DNA of 36,472 nt from the IMG/VR virus record IMGVR_UViG_3300030329_005907, positions 1 through 36,472 of that record; one strand, 5' to 3'. This stretch comes from a virus. The notes beneath the pieces were generated by a model. The model was not told where the DNA came from. It ran no database searches and was given only the letters and a program-made list of their open reading frames with translations. Positions 23,431-30,076 of the stretch are shown here, one piece after another. The first letter of the stretch is position 1. Every line of letters begins with the position of its first letter. The position numbers were made by a program, and so were the translations under genes.

Positions 23431-23721
23431 ATGGATGGAGCCGCATACCAATATCTGACACTCACCGAGGCAGCGAAGCTCTGCCCGGGTCGCAGGCCGG
23501 AACACCGCACCCTGATCCGTTGGATCAGAAAAGGATGCCGGGGGGTTCGGCTGCGAGCCATCTACAACGACAAGTGGTACACCACCGAGAGGTGGTTGAA
23601 CCAATTCTTCGTCGCGAGGACGGACGCTCGCATTCCAGATGGCACCCACCCGGACGCTGCCGTAGAAGCAGCTGACGCAGCAATGCATCGCGTCGCCGAG
23701 AAATGGGGCTTCGATGGATAA
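23431..23721 (+). CDS. DUF1580-type small DNA-binding protein
   Basis: 96 residues. The pattern YLTLTEAAKLCPGRRPEHRT followed by LIRWIRKGCRGVRLRAIYND and WYTTERWLNQFF matches the DUF1580 family, which I associate almost only with planctomycetes and their mobile elements. It looks like an excisionase/MerR-type winged helix. The ATG at 23431 is chosen over a GTG at 23422. Position opposite the integrase side suggests excisionase or an early regulator. It overlaps the next gene by eight bases. Confidence 0.8.
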   Translation: MDGAAYQYLTLTEAAKLCPGRRPEHRTLIRWIRKGCRGVRLRAIYNDKWYTTERWLNQFFVARTDARIPDGTHPDAAVEAADAAMHRVAEKWGFDG

Positions 23722-23944
23722 CCCGGAGCAAGTGACGTGCCTGGCGACGACCTGCAGTAGGGAACCTTCCACAAGAGGCCTCTGCAGATCGTGTTACGAA
23801 TCGGCCCGGCGACAAGTTTCGCTGGGGAACCGTACATGGGAGCAGCTGATTGAAATCGGTCTTGCTGAACCGGTTGGAGGGGCTGTCAGCAAGAACCCGT
23901 TCCTCCAAGACCTCGCTGCCCACGACGAGATGTGGAGGGACTGA
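23714..23944 (+). CDS. Small zinc-finger-like protein
   Basis: 76 residues. Four cysteines are spaced as in a zinc ribbon (CLATTC...CRSC), followed by a helix and TWEQLIEIGLAEPV. Similar short phage proteins carry this GLCRSCY and TWEELIEIG combination. The stop overlaps the next ATG by one base. Likely nucleic-acid or protein contact; function unknown. Confidence 0.72.
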   Translation: MDNPEQVTCLATTCSREPSTRGLCRSCYESARRQVSLGNRTWEQLIEIGLAEPVGGAVSKNPFLQDLAAHDEMWRD

Positions 23945-24267
23945 TGACGCAAGCGACCTTCTCGTTTGGGCAACCTGGTTCTTCGGAAAGGACCATCTGG
24001 GAGCAGTTCGAGGAGTATGACCAACGGCATCCAGAGGTGTGGGAGCTTTTTCAGGAGTTCGCACACTTGGCTCGGGATCGAGGACGGAGCCGCTACTCCG
24101 CCAGGGCCATCATGCATCGGATCCGTTGGGAGCGGGAAGTTGAACAGACCGTCGATGAGCCGTTCAAGATTTCAAACCTCTGGAGTTCTCGTTACGCGAG
24201 AAAGCTCATCGCGAGCGACCCGGAGTACTGGGACGGCTTTTTTGACTTGCGAGACATAAAGGAGTGA
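23944..24267 (+). CDS. Conserved phage protein of unknown function
   Basis: 107 residues. The pattern PEVWELFQEFAHLARDRGRS, YSARAIMHRIRWEREVEQT and NLWSSRYARKLIASDPEYWD resembles a family of about 100 residues found in many phage early regions. Mostly helical, with several Trp/Tyr. No biochemical role is known to me. The gene starts on a one-base overlap and ends about 100 bases before csrA. Confidence 0.75.
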   Translation: MTQATFSFGQPGSSERTIWEQFEEYDQRHPEVWELFQEFAHLARDRGRSRYSARAIMHRIRWEREVEQTVDEPFKISNLWSSRYARKLIASDPEYWDGFFDLRDIKE

Positions 24268-24352
24268 TCCCGCGCTGCGGTTCGTGAAGCAATGAGTGCT
24301 ACTCCGATCCTCGTCGGAGCCGGCGGAGCCGGCACGAGCCGTTTTTCAACAA

Positions 24353-24368
24353 AATGGAAGGAGCCATT
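24353..24368 (+). promoter_or_regulatory. CsrA-type hairpin enclosing the csrA ribosome binding site
   Basis: AATGG (24353-24357) pairs with CCATT (24364-24368), leaving the loop AAGGAG. That loop is both the ribosome binding site of csrA and the GGA-in-a-loop element that CsrA dimers recognise. The ATG follows at 24370. Autoregulation by the phage CsrA is the direct prediction. A further run GGAGCCGGCGGAGCCGG upstream holds two more GGA elements. Confidence 0.65.
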
Positions 24369-24369
24369 C

Positions 24370-24564
24370 ATGTTGGTGCTGACAAGGAGAGAAGGTCGTC
24401 GGGTCGTCATGACCTACAAAGGTGTCACGATGACGATAGAAGTGCTCGAGGCCAGACGGGGATCTTCGAGGCTCGGAATCGAGGCTCCCGGGAGCGTCGA
24501 GGTCTTGCGAGAGGAACTCGTCAACGACGCTGCCGCTGTCGCGGCGCGGGAGGAGCAGTCATGA
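24370..24564 (+). CDS. csrA: CsrA-family RNA-binding regulator
   Basis: 64 residues. MLVLTRREGRRVVMTYKGVT is the typical CsrA start. TIEVLEARRGSSRLGIEAPG and VEVLREEL keep the family's order, including the conserved Arg/Leu-Gly-Ile-Ala-Pro and V-x-x-x-R-E-E-L ends. There is a small insertion in the first loop. It would bind GGA hairpins in mRNA leaders and could redirect host or phage translation. The ATG at 24370 follows AAGGAG with good spacing; a longer frame to 24292 has no ribosome binding site. Overlaps the next gene by four bases. Confidence 0.92.
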   Translation: MLVLTRREGRRVVMTYKGVTMTIEVLEARRGSSRLGIEAPGSVEVLREELVNDAAAVAAREEQS

Positions 24565-25439
24565 CTGACTGCCCGGAACCCGGCATCTACGAGGGGGTCG
24601 CCGACAAAGTGTACTTCGGTTGGGATGCGGTCAATAACTCCTCCCTCTCCCCTGCTCTTCGATCGATGGCGCATTATAAGGCAGCCCTTGAGCACAAGCG
24701 GCCTGCCACTCCGGCAATGGAGTTCGGTCGCTTCGTTCACACCGTCGTGCTGGAGCCGGAGATTCTGGCGAAACAGTATGTTGTGATCCCTGACCTGGTC
24801 GCCGAGCTTGAAGGCGAATACAAAAACCCCCGGGCAACAAAAGAGTACCGAGAAAAGCTCGCGGCCTTCCACGACCTTCATGTGGACAAGCAGGTCATCG
24901 AGGCAGACGCCTACGAGAAGGCGATCGCGATGATCGACTCGGTCAAACGGTGCTCGAAGGCTTCCGGCTACCTTCGCAATGACGGAGCGTCGGAAACCTC
25001 GATTGTCTGGAACGACAAGCTCACCGGGGTGCGATGCAAGGCTCGCATCGACAAGGTCGTCGAAAAGGGGCTGTTGGCTGACTTGAAGACCACGGCAGAC
25101 GCGAGCCAGTTTTCAAAGTCGATGGCCAACTTTGGCTACGCCAGGCAGGCGGCCTTTTACTGCGACGGCATGGAGACGCTGACAGGTGAACCCCACAGGC
25201 TCGCGTTTGTTGCGGTGGAGAAGGAGCCACCTTTCGGGACCATCTCCGCTCCTGTCAGCGAAGCAGCGATCGAATTCGGTCGCCGGCAGTACCAGCAGGT
25301 GCTGCGGAAGATCTGTGAAGCAGTCGCATACGACAAATGGCCGGCCTACGAGCAGCCGGCAGAGTTCGATTTGCCACTCTGGGCATACCAGTCAGAAGAC
25401 GTCGTCCTCAAGGTCGGGGGCGAGGAAGTGAGGCTTTAG
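24561..25439 (+). CDS. PD-(D/E)XK exonuclease, RecE/exonuclease VIII-like
   Basis: 292 residues. Hallmarks are NNSSLSPALRSMAHYKAALE near the start, FGRFVHTVVLEPE with the conserved His, and the catalytic core RCKARIDKVVEKGLLADLKTT (Asp...Asp-x-Lys). It ends with QYQQVLRKICEAVAYDKWP, as in exonuclease VIII-like phage proteins. It would digest double-stranded ends to feed strand annealing. The ATG at 24561 overlaps csrA by four bases. The frame is open further upstream but only as a shadow of csrA. Confidence 0.88.
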   Translation: MTDCPEPGIYEGVADKVYFGWDAVNNSSLSPALRSMAHYKAALEHKRPATPAMEFGRFVHTVVLEPEILAKQYVVIPDLVAELEGEYKNPRATKEYREKLAAFHDLHVDKQVIEADAYEKAIAMIDSVKRCSKASGYLRNDGASETSIVWNDKLTGVRCKARIDKVVEKGLLADLKTTADASQFSKSMANFGYARQAAFYCDGMETLTGEPHRLAFVAVEKEPPFGTISAPVSEAAIEFGRRQYQQVLRKICEAVAYDKWPAYEQPAEFDLPLWAYQSEDVVLKVGGEEVRL

Positions 25440-25453
25440 AAGGAGGGAACGGG

Positions 25454-25852
25454 ATGGACATCAATTCGGCATGGCCTTCGTCCTGGTTAAAGGCCGTCGA
25501 CCTCAAAGGACAAGAGGTGACGGTGATCATGGAAGGCTGTGAATTGGAGGAAGTGGGGCAAGGAGCCGATGCCGAGCAGCTGCCTGTTCTGCGGTTTCAG
25601 GGACAAGCTAAAGCTCTGATTCTCAACAAGACCAACGGTCGTTCGATCGAAAAGCTCTACGGCAGCGAGACGCTGGGGTGGCCTGGCAGGCCGATCACTC
25701 TTTTCCCGACGACGACGCAATACGGATCCGAGGTGCGTGACTGCATACGGATCAAGGCTCCGGCGACAACACCGGCACCAGTCGTACCGCCGGAGCCTCC
25801 CCCACCACAGCCCCCGGCACCCGAGCCTCCCGCAACAGGGAGTTTCTTCTGA
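25454..25852 (+). CDS. Exonuclease partner with Pro-rich tail
   Basis: 132 residues. The first 100 look like a small beta-rich domain: SWLKAVDLKGQEVTVIMEGC, VLRFQGQAKALILNKTNGRS and YGSETLGWPGRPITLFPTTT. Genes of this kind regularly follow the recombination exonuclease in phages. The last 25 residues are almost all Pro/Glu/Ala and end in GSFF, reminiscent of the flexible tail plus hydrophobic tip of single-strand binding proteins. Single-strand binding or annealing is inferred. AAGGAGGG precedes the ATG. Confidence 0.72.
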   Translation: MDINSAWPSSWLKAVDLKGQEVTVIMEGCELEEVGQGADAEQLPVLRFQGQAKALILNKTNGRSIEKLYGSETLGWPGRPITLFPTTTQYGSEVRDCIRIKAPATTPAPVVPPEPPPPQPPAPEPPATGSFF

Positions 25853-26865
25853 TGGCCGGCGACTGGATAAAAATCAAAACGGACCTCCCCACCGATCCGG
25901 CTGTGATCAGGATCTCGATGGAGACCGGTCTCGAAGCCGATGATGTGGTCGGCAAGCTCGTGCGGCTGTGGTCTTGGGCAAACACGCACCTGGACGATGG
26001 TCACGCGCCAGGCGTGACACCCGAGTGGTTGGACGAGTTTCTTGAGTGCAGGGGTTTCAGTGAAGCACTGCTTAATGTCGTCTGGTTGGAACTCGACGGG
26101 GATGATGTGGTCATTCCGAAGTTCGATCGGCACAACGGAAAATCAGCGAAAGTCCGTGCCACCGCTAGAGAAAGGAAGAGGCGAGAGCGGTCCAGGGGAC
26201 AAAAGCGTCACGCTACTGACGTGACAGGTGCGGGACACACTTCTGACAGAGAAGAGAAGAGTAGAGAAGATATAACCCCCCCCCTTAACCCCCCCGGATC
26301 CGAGGCGGATCCCTTTCACCCGACTTGGCTTTGGATCCAAACCCGGCTCGAGGCTCTGGGGTGCTTTCAGGCGAAGAAGGCTCTCGAAGAGGCCAAGTCT
26401 CTCGGTGCGACCCCAGAGGGAGTGGTTGCCGTCTTGGAGCACGCAGCAAAGCACCCGGGAGCGTGGGGTCCGGGGGCAATCCGCAACAGAGTGTCTGTCT
26501 CCCACCCTGGTCTTTTGCCGGACCAAGGGTGGCCAAAACCATCGGAGGAATACCTGCGTCGAAGACAGGCTTCCTTGGAGGAGGAGGAGCGTAAAAAGAG
26601 TCGAGAGCGGAGCGATGTCGAACAGAGACGAGTTGAGGCAGTCAAAAAGGTCCACGATCAACTTGAAGTGGCCCACGGCTCGTACGTTGACTCGCTGACC
26701 AAGGACGAGGGGATGGAGCTTGCCGAGCGGCTCTTTGAAGAAAACAGTTTCTTCCTCCAGATGTTCCGTCGCCAGGGCATGACCGGATTGGCTCGGATCA
26801 TGATCATGTCGCGGTTGGCTGACGAGGAGGCCTCGGAGGAGCCGGAGGAGCCGGATGACGAATGA
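25852..26865 (+). CDS. Replication initiation/organiser protein
   Basis: 337 residues. The N-terminal domain (DWIKIKTDLPTDPAVIRISM, DVVGKLVRLWSWANTHLDDG, FDRHNGKSAKVRATARERKR) matches phage replisome organiser or DnaD-like N-terminal domains. A low-complexity linker carries C9 and C7 tracts (26276-26295). The C-terminal part is helical and charged, ending in MIMSRLADEEASEEPEEPDD. It would load the host helicase at the phage origin. It overlaps the exonuclease partner and the methyltransferase gene. Confidence 0.8.
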   Translation: MAGDWIKIKTDLPTDPAVIRISMETGLEADDVVGKLVRLWSWANTHLDDGHAPGVTPEWLDEFLECRGFSEALLNVVWLELDGDDVVIPKFDRHNGKSAKVRATARERKRRERSRGQKRHATDVTGAGHTSDREEKSREDITPPLNPPGSEADPFHPTWLWIQTRLEALGCFQAKKALEEAKSLGATPEGVVAVLEHAAKHPGAWGPGAIRNRVSVSHPGLLPDQGWPKPSEEYLRRRQASLEEEERKKSRERSDVEQRRVEAVKKVHDQLEVAHGSYVDSLTKDEGMELAERLFEENSFFLQMFRRQGMTGLARIMIMSRLADEEASEEPEEPDDE

Positions 26866-27802
26866 TACTCTTCGGCTCGGCAGCCTGTTCAGCGGCATCG
26901 GTGGGATGGACCTCGGCTTGGAACGTGCCGGCCTCGAGGTCGATTGGTTTGTGGAGAACAACCCCTACGCCAAGCGTGTCTTGTCGCGTCATTGGCCGGG
27001 GGTGCGGCAGTGGGATGACGTGCGAACCTTTCCGCCGGATCCCGTGGATGACTGGAAGGTAGACGTTTTGGCAGGAGGCTTCCCCTGTGTCGACATCTCA
27101 ACCATCGGGCTTTCCCGGGGAATCGACGGAGAGAGGTCTGGTCTTTGGGCCGACTTCGCCAGGTGCATTCGCAAACTGGAACCCGAGTACGTCATCGTGG
27201 AGAACGTCACAACGCTCCTTGCTGCCCGGGGAGGAATGGACCGAGTTCTCGGAGATTTGGCCTCTCTCGGGTTCGATGCAGAATGGACAAGTCTATCGCC
27301 GGCCCATTTCGGAATCCGACAAAACCGGTGGCGTGTATTCATTGTCGCGTGGAGAAATCAGGCCGGGAGTGTGGCCGACGTTGATCGCAGCGAGCGAGGA
27401 CAGTCACACGAATGGACGATCCTGCATCAGCCCATCGACCCGGTACCTTTTGCAGGGGACCAACCTATCCCCGGGGGAGTGCGAATCGATCACGGGCCTT
27501 CCGATCGGGTGGACGTTGGTCGACGAATAGCGGGGTGCGCGAATGCCGTGGTGCCACAGGTCGCCGAATGGATTGGTCGTAACCTGGTCGCTGCTCATCT
27601 AGAGCGGCTCAACGTCACCACCTGCTCGCTCTGCGATGTCAGGTTCGACCCCGAATCCGAAGGTGGGATCCGTGGCGAGATCGGAATCATGCCTGTGGCC
27701 TTCTGCCCGGTCTGCCGAAACGGTCTCTGGGATATGCACGAGCAACATCGGCTGCCGGTCTGTTGCGGGAAGTGTGATTGGTGCGAGGACGACGAATGGT
27801 GA
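26855..27802 (+). CDS. C5-cytosine DNA methyltransferase, Dcm-type
   Basis: 315 residues. Motif I is SLFSGIGGMDLGLERAG, motif IV GGFPCVDIS with the catalytic Cys (about residue 76), motif VI EYVIVENV, motif VIII RQNRWRVFIVA and motif X GCANAVVPQVAEWIG. A Cys-rich C-terminal segment (CSLCDV, CPVCRNG, CGKCDWC) resembles added zinc fingers. The target-recognition region between VIII and X is short and unusual. In another frame the same stretch encodes TRD-like sequence including LPIGWT, which normally precedes motif X. Activity of this frame alone is therefore uncertain. Confidence 0.88.
   Translation: MTNDTLRLGSLFSGIGGMDLGLERAGLEVDWFVENNPYAKRVLSRHWPGVRQWDDVRTFPPDPVDDWKVDVLAGGFPCVDISTIGLSRGIDGERSGLWADFARCIRKLEPEYVIVENVTTLLAARGGMDRVLGDLASLGFDAEWTSLSPAHFGIRQNRWRVFIVAWRNQAGSVADVDRSERGQSHEWTILHQPIDPVPFAGDQPIPGGVRIDHGPSDRVDVGRRIAGCANAVVPQVAEWIGRNLVAAHLERLNVTTCSLCDVRFDPESEGGIRGEIGIMPVAFCPVCRNGLWDMHEQHRLPVCCGKCDWCEDDEW
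27063..27530 (+). other. Overlapping second frame with methyltransferase-like content
   Basis: This frame is open for 155 codons inside the Dcm-type gene, with a GTG at 27087 as a possible start. It reads STSSWRTSQRSLL, EEWTEFSEIWPLSGSMQNG and YRRPISESD, then PGVWPTLIAASED and finally LSPGECESITGLPIGWTLVD. These are elements I recall from the TRD and motif IX region of many phage cytosine methyltransferase proteins. The main frame over the same bases carries motifs IV to VIII. Dual coding, a frameshift product, or two compensating indels are the candidate explanations. Confidence 0.55.
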
Positions 27803-28149
27803 ACAGCAACCAGAAGGGGAAGGTCGCTGAAAGGGAGGTCGCAAAGATTCTCTCGGAACTTTTCGGAGTGCCCGTGCGTCGGTCGCAGCAATTCTCGGGA
27901 GCGAATGCCGATGCGGATCTGGTCGGCTTGCCAGGGGTCCACGTCGAGGTGAAGCGAAGGGAGCGTGGGAATGTTCACAACTGGATGGATCAAGCCGTCG
28001 AAGACACGCTGACTGACATCCCGATGGTCGTTCACAGGCCGAGCGGCAAGCCGTGGTTGGCGACGGTGCTACTCGATGACCTGCCTGACCTGGTCTGCAA
28101 ACTATACCTGACACTCTCGTGGGAGCCTGACGATGACGCTGACTCCTGA
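27796..28149 (+). CDS. Holliday-junction-resolvase-like PD-(D/E)XK nuclease
   Basis: 117 residues. KGKVAEREVAKILSELFGV followed by RRSQQFSGANADADLVGLPG and VHVEVKRRERGNVHNWMDQA shows the Glu...Asp...Glu-x-Lys core of Hjc/RusA-type archaeal-like resolvases in phages. It would resolve branched DNA before packaging or during recombination. The ATG at 27796 overlaps the methyltransferase stop, and its end overlaps the next gene by 17 bases. Confidence 0.82.
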   Translation: MVNSNQKGKVAEREVAKILSELFGVPVRRSQQFSGANADADLVGLPGVHVEVKRRERGNVHNWMDQAVEDTLTDIPMVVHRPSGKPWLATVLLDDLPDLVCKLYLTLSWEPDDDADS

Positions 28150-28525
28150 AGACATGGAACGACTGATGGAGATCCGAAAAAGCTACGAGGATCTGATCAG
28201 CAGTCCTGACGAGCCACCTGTGTATGGCCGGCTCAACTTAGCCTACAGGGAGTCGGTTCCCTATCTGCTTCAAACCGTCGCGACCCTGATGAACCGGGTG
28301 TCCCAACTGTCTCCTCCGATCGAGTACGAACTTCGCTGCGGCGGCTGTGCGTATTTCCACGGTGCGACCGATCAAGACGGGATCCTGATCGGGGACTGCC
28401 GTCGCTTTCCACCGACCTGTGCTGATGGGGACTGCACCTGGCCGACGATCGCCGAGGACGACTACTGCGGAGAATTCAATCCGCTGGGTGAGGCAATCTG
28501 GGTCCGAGCGGAGGACGAAGAATGA
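28133..28525 (+). CDS. Cys-containing phage protein
   Basis: 130 residues. The N-terminal half is helical (MERLMEIRKSYEDLI, YLLQTVATLMNRVSQL). The C-terminal half has RCGGCAYFHG, GDCRRFPPTC and YCGEFNPLG, a CxxC...C...C layout that suggests a small metal or iron-sulfur site, seen in several unnamed phage proteins. Overlaps both neighbours. No function is assigned. Confidence 0.7.
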   Translation: MTLTPEDMERLMEIRKSYEDLISSPDEPPVYGRLNLAYRESVPYLLQTVATLMNRVSQLSPPIEYELRCGGCAYFHGATDQDGILIGDCRRFPPTCADGDCTWPTIAEDDYCGEFNPLGEAIWVRAEDEE

Positions 28526-28794
28526 TGATGCCGGGCCGAGAACCCAAACCGAAACCGAAGACCGACGACACCGCACCGTTTGAGATGGACGACCTCGTCC
28601 ACAGCCCGTCGCACTACCGGCAAGGCTCGATGGAGGTGTACGACGCGATCACCGGGATGGGCCTGTCATACACAGAGGGAGCGATCGTCAAATACGTCGC
28701 CAGGTGGAAGTACAAGAACGGTCTTCAAGATTTGGAGAAGGCCAGGTGGTACCTCGATCGGTTGATTCAGGAGCAGCGAAATGCCCAAAAGTGA
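28522..28794 (+). CDS. DUF3310 protein
   Basis: 90 residues. The pattern SPSHYRQGSMEVYDAITGMG, YTEGAIVKYVARWKYKNGLQ and DLEKARWYLDRLI is a clear DUF3310 match (HPSHY...GNAIKYI-R...DL-KA-WYL). This family is frequent in phage early regions; some members carry the label nucleotide kinase, but its activity is uncertain. Overlaps the previous gene by four bases and the next by fourteen. Confidence 0.88.
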   Translation: MMMPGREPKPKPKTDDTAPFEMDDLVHSPSHYRQGSMEVYDAITGMGLSYTEGAIVKYVARWKYKNGLQDLEKARWYLDRLIQEQRNAQK

Positions 28795-28978
28795 TTTATC
28801 CGCATGCCCGTACTGCGGGTACAAGCCGGCGGTCTTGTTTTCCTCGACAAACGGTTGGGTCGTGATGTGTCTGCGTTACAACTGCCCTCACCCACCACGG
28901 GTGATGGAGGAACCGAAGTCTTCCCGAGGGGACGTTGTCGTGGCGTGGAATGAACAGGTCTCGAAGGAGATCCCCTGA
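28781..28978 (+). CDS. Lar-like zinc-ribbon protein
   Basis: 65 residues. ACPYCGYKPAVLFSSTNGWV and VMCLRYNCPHPPR, followed by AWNEQV, matches the Lar restriction-alleviation family, whose members carry two CxxC-type knuckles and an AW-N ending. It may help the phage escape type I restriction by affecting host modification. Consistent with two methyltransferases in the same genome. Overlaps neighbours at both ends. Confidence 0.75.
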   Translation: MPKSDLSACPYCGYKPAVLFSSTNGWVVMCLRYNCPHPPRVMEEPKSSRGDVVVAWNEQVSKEIP

Positions 28979-29172
28979 TGCCGACGACAGCTACCACGAT
29001 GAAGGAGGGACACAAATATACCGTTGGTGAACACACGGTTTGGTATCAATCAAAGCCCGGCGAGGGACGGCGGATCCGGTTCTTCATTCGGTCTCCAGAC
29101 ATCACGGTGATCCATCACATTGACCGACCCCCCTCTTCTGTGGAGAATGAAGAAACACCGAATGAGGGCTAG
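28978..29172 (+). CDS. Small hypothetical protein
   Basis: 64 residues, no family recognised. Mainly beta: GHKYTVGEHTVWYQSKPGEG, RRIRFFIRSPDITVIHHID. The start overlaps the Lar-like stop by one base. The 86-base gap that follows contains CCCTGC/GCGGGG (29215-29237) and a TGTTTT stretch, at best a weak terminator. Confidence 0.6.
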   Translation: MPTTATTMKEGHKYTVGEHTVWYQSKPGEGRRIRFFIRSPDITVIHHIDRPPSSVENEETPNEG

Positions 29173-29258
29173 GGACGGCCTGGCGGTGTGCTCTACCGAT
29201 TGACGGCTCAACAGCCCTGCGGTTTTTGACTGCGGGGTGTTTTGCATTTGGGGCTGTC

Positions 29259-29474
29259 ATGACCACCGGCGACTGGATTGCTTTGGTCGGTCTCATTCTC
29301 GGGTGCTGGTTGGCTCTCGCACGCTGGATGCTCCAGATCACAAGGTGCTTGGCACGACTGGAGGATCTCGCTGAAGACCAACGTGGAATCAAAAAGGCCG
29401 TCGACCGGAACACGCGAGACATCAGTTCAGCCCGGGAGCGGATCGGAGTGCTTGAAAGCCTTGTCGAGAAATGA
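29259..29474 (+). CDS. Holin- or spanin-like membrane protein
   Basis: 71 residues. One N-terminal transmembrane segment (WIALVGLILGCWLALARWML) is followed by a coiled coil (LARLEDLAEDQRGIKKAVDR, ARERIGVLESLV). It directly precedes a cysteine-hydrolase gene and overlaps it by four bases, the usual layout of a lysis cassette. Holin, inner-membrane spanin or membrane anchor are possible. The ATG at 29259 is chosen over a longer frame to 29226. Confidence 0.65.
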   Translation: MTTGDWIALVGLILGCWLALARWMLQITRCLARLEDLAEDQRGIKKAVDRNTRDISSARERIGVLESLVEK

Positions 29475-30076
29475 TCACACAGCCGGGCGACATCATGGCT
29501 TGCTGGGGAACGGACTGGACGAGTCGGGGGATCAGTGCGGCTACCTGGTCGCCGATCGCTCCGAAGGGGCTGCGGCTCGGCCCGTCACATCTCGCAATCA
29601 TGTGCCAACTCTCCGATCGCACTCCGCTCTGGGTCGAGAGCACAACGATGTGCCGGCACCCGTGCTTTATCCGGGGAGAGAATGCCCGGGGGGTTCAAGC
29701 ACATCATCCAGAGGATCGGGTGAAAGACTACCTCGAGCAAGGTGGTCGGGTCGTCCGGTACAGCCTCACACCGATCAACACCCTGACGACACTGGAGACA
29801 CATCTCCTGATGAAGATCCTGATCAATCACTTCGTCTGCGCGAGGGTCGACTACGACCTTGGAGGTGCTTTGATCTCGGGGACAAGGGTGTGGCAGCTAC
29901 TTCACTCGTTCCCCGGCGCGGATCTCGATCGACTGTTCTGCTCGGAACTGGTCTCCGCAGTGCTTCAACGGTTGGGCCGGCTCAACAGAGCCAATCCGAC
30001 CCGGCACAATCCGGCGAGGTTACTTCGCCAGGCGGTGCGGCAAGGCGTCTACATGAATGCGGGGTCGGTTGAATGA
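29471..30076 (+). CDS. Permuted NlpC/P60-like hydrolase
   Basis: 201 residues. A His motif (LGPSHLAIMCQL, near residue 40) comes before a Cys motif (LDRLFCSELVSAVLQRLG, near 160), the order of circularly permuted papain-like NlpC/P60 (YiiX/YaeF-type) enzymes. CARVDYDLGGAL lies between them. Likely a cell-wall or protein amide hydrolase; beside a membrane protein it may be the endolysin. It is not a classical endolysin family. Overlaps the protease gene by four bases. Confidence 0.72.
   Translation: MITQPGDIMACWGTDWTSRGISAATWSPIAPKGLRLGPSHLAIMCQLSDRTPLWVESTTMCRHPCFIRGENARGVQAHHPEDRVKDYLEQGGRVVRYSLTPINTLTTLETHLLMKILINHFVCARVDYDLGGALISGTRVWQLLHSFPGADLDRLFCSELVSAVLQRLGRLNRANPTRHNPARLLRQAVRQGVYMNAGSVE

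Noticed and set aside
24354-24560. In-frame upstream extension of the exonuclease
   Set aside because: This part is the shifted frame of csrA, Arg-rich and without family similarity; the ATG at 24561 fits the known domain start.
29173-29258. Terminator after the small gene at 28978
   Set aside because: CCCTGC/GCGGGG gives only six pairs with one wobble and the T-tract is interrupted, so it is not listed as a terminator.
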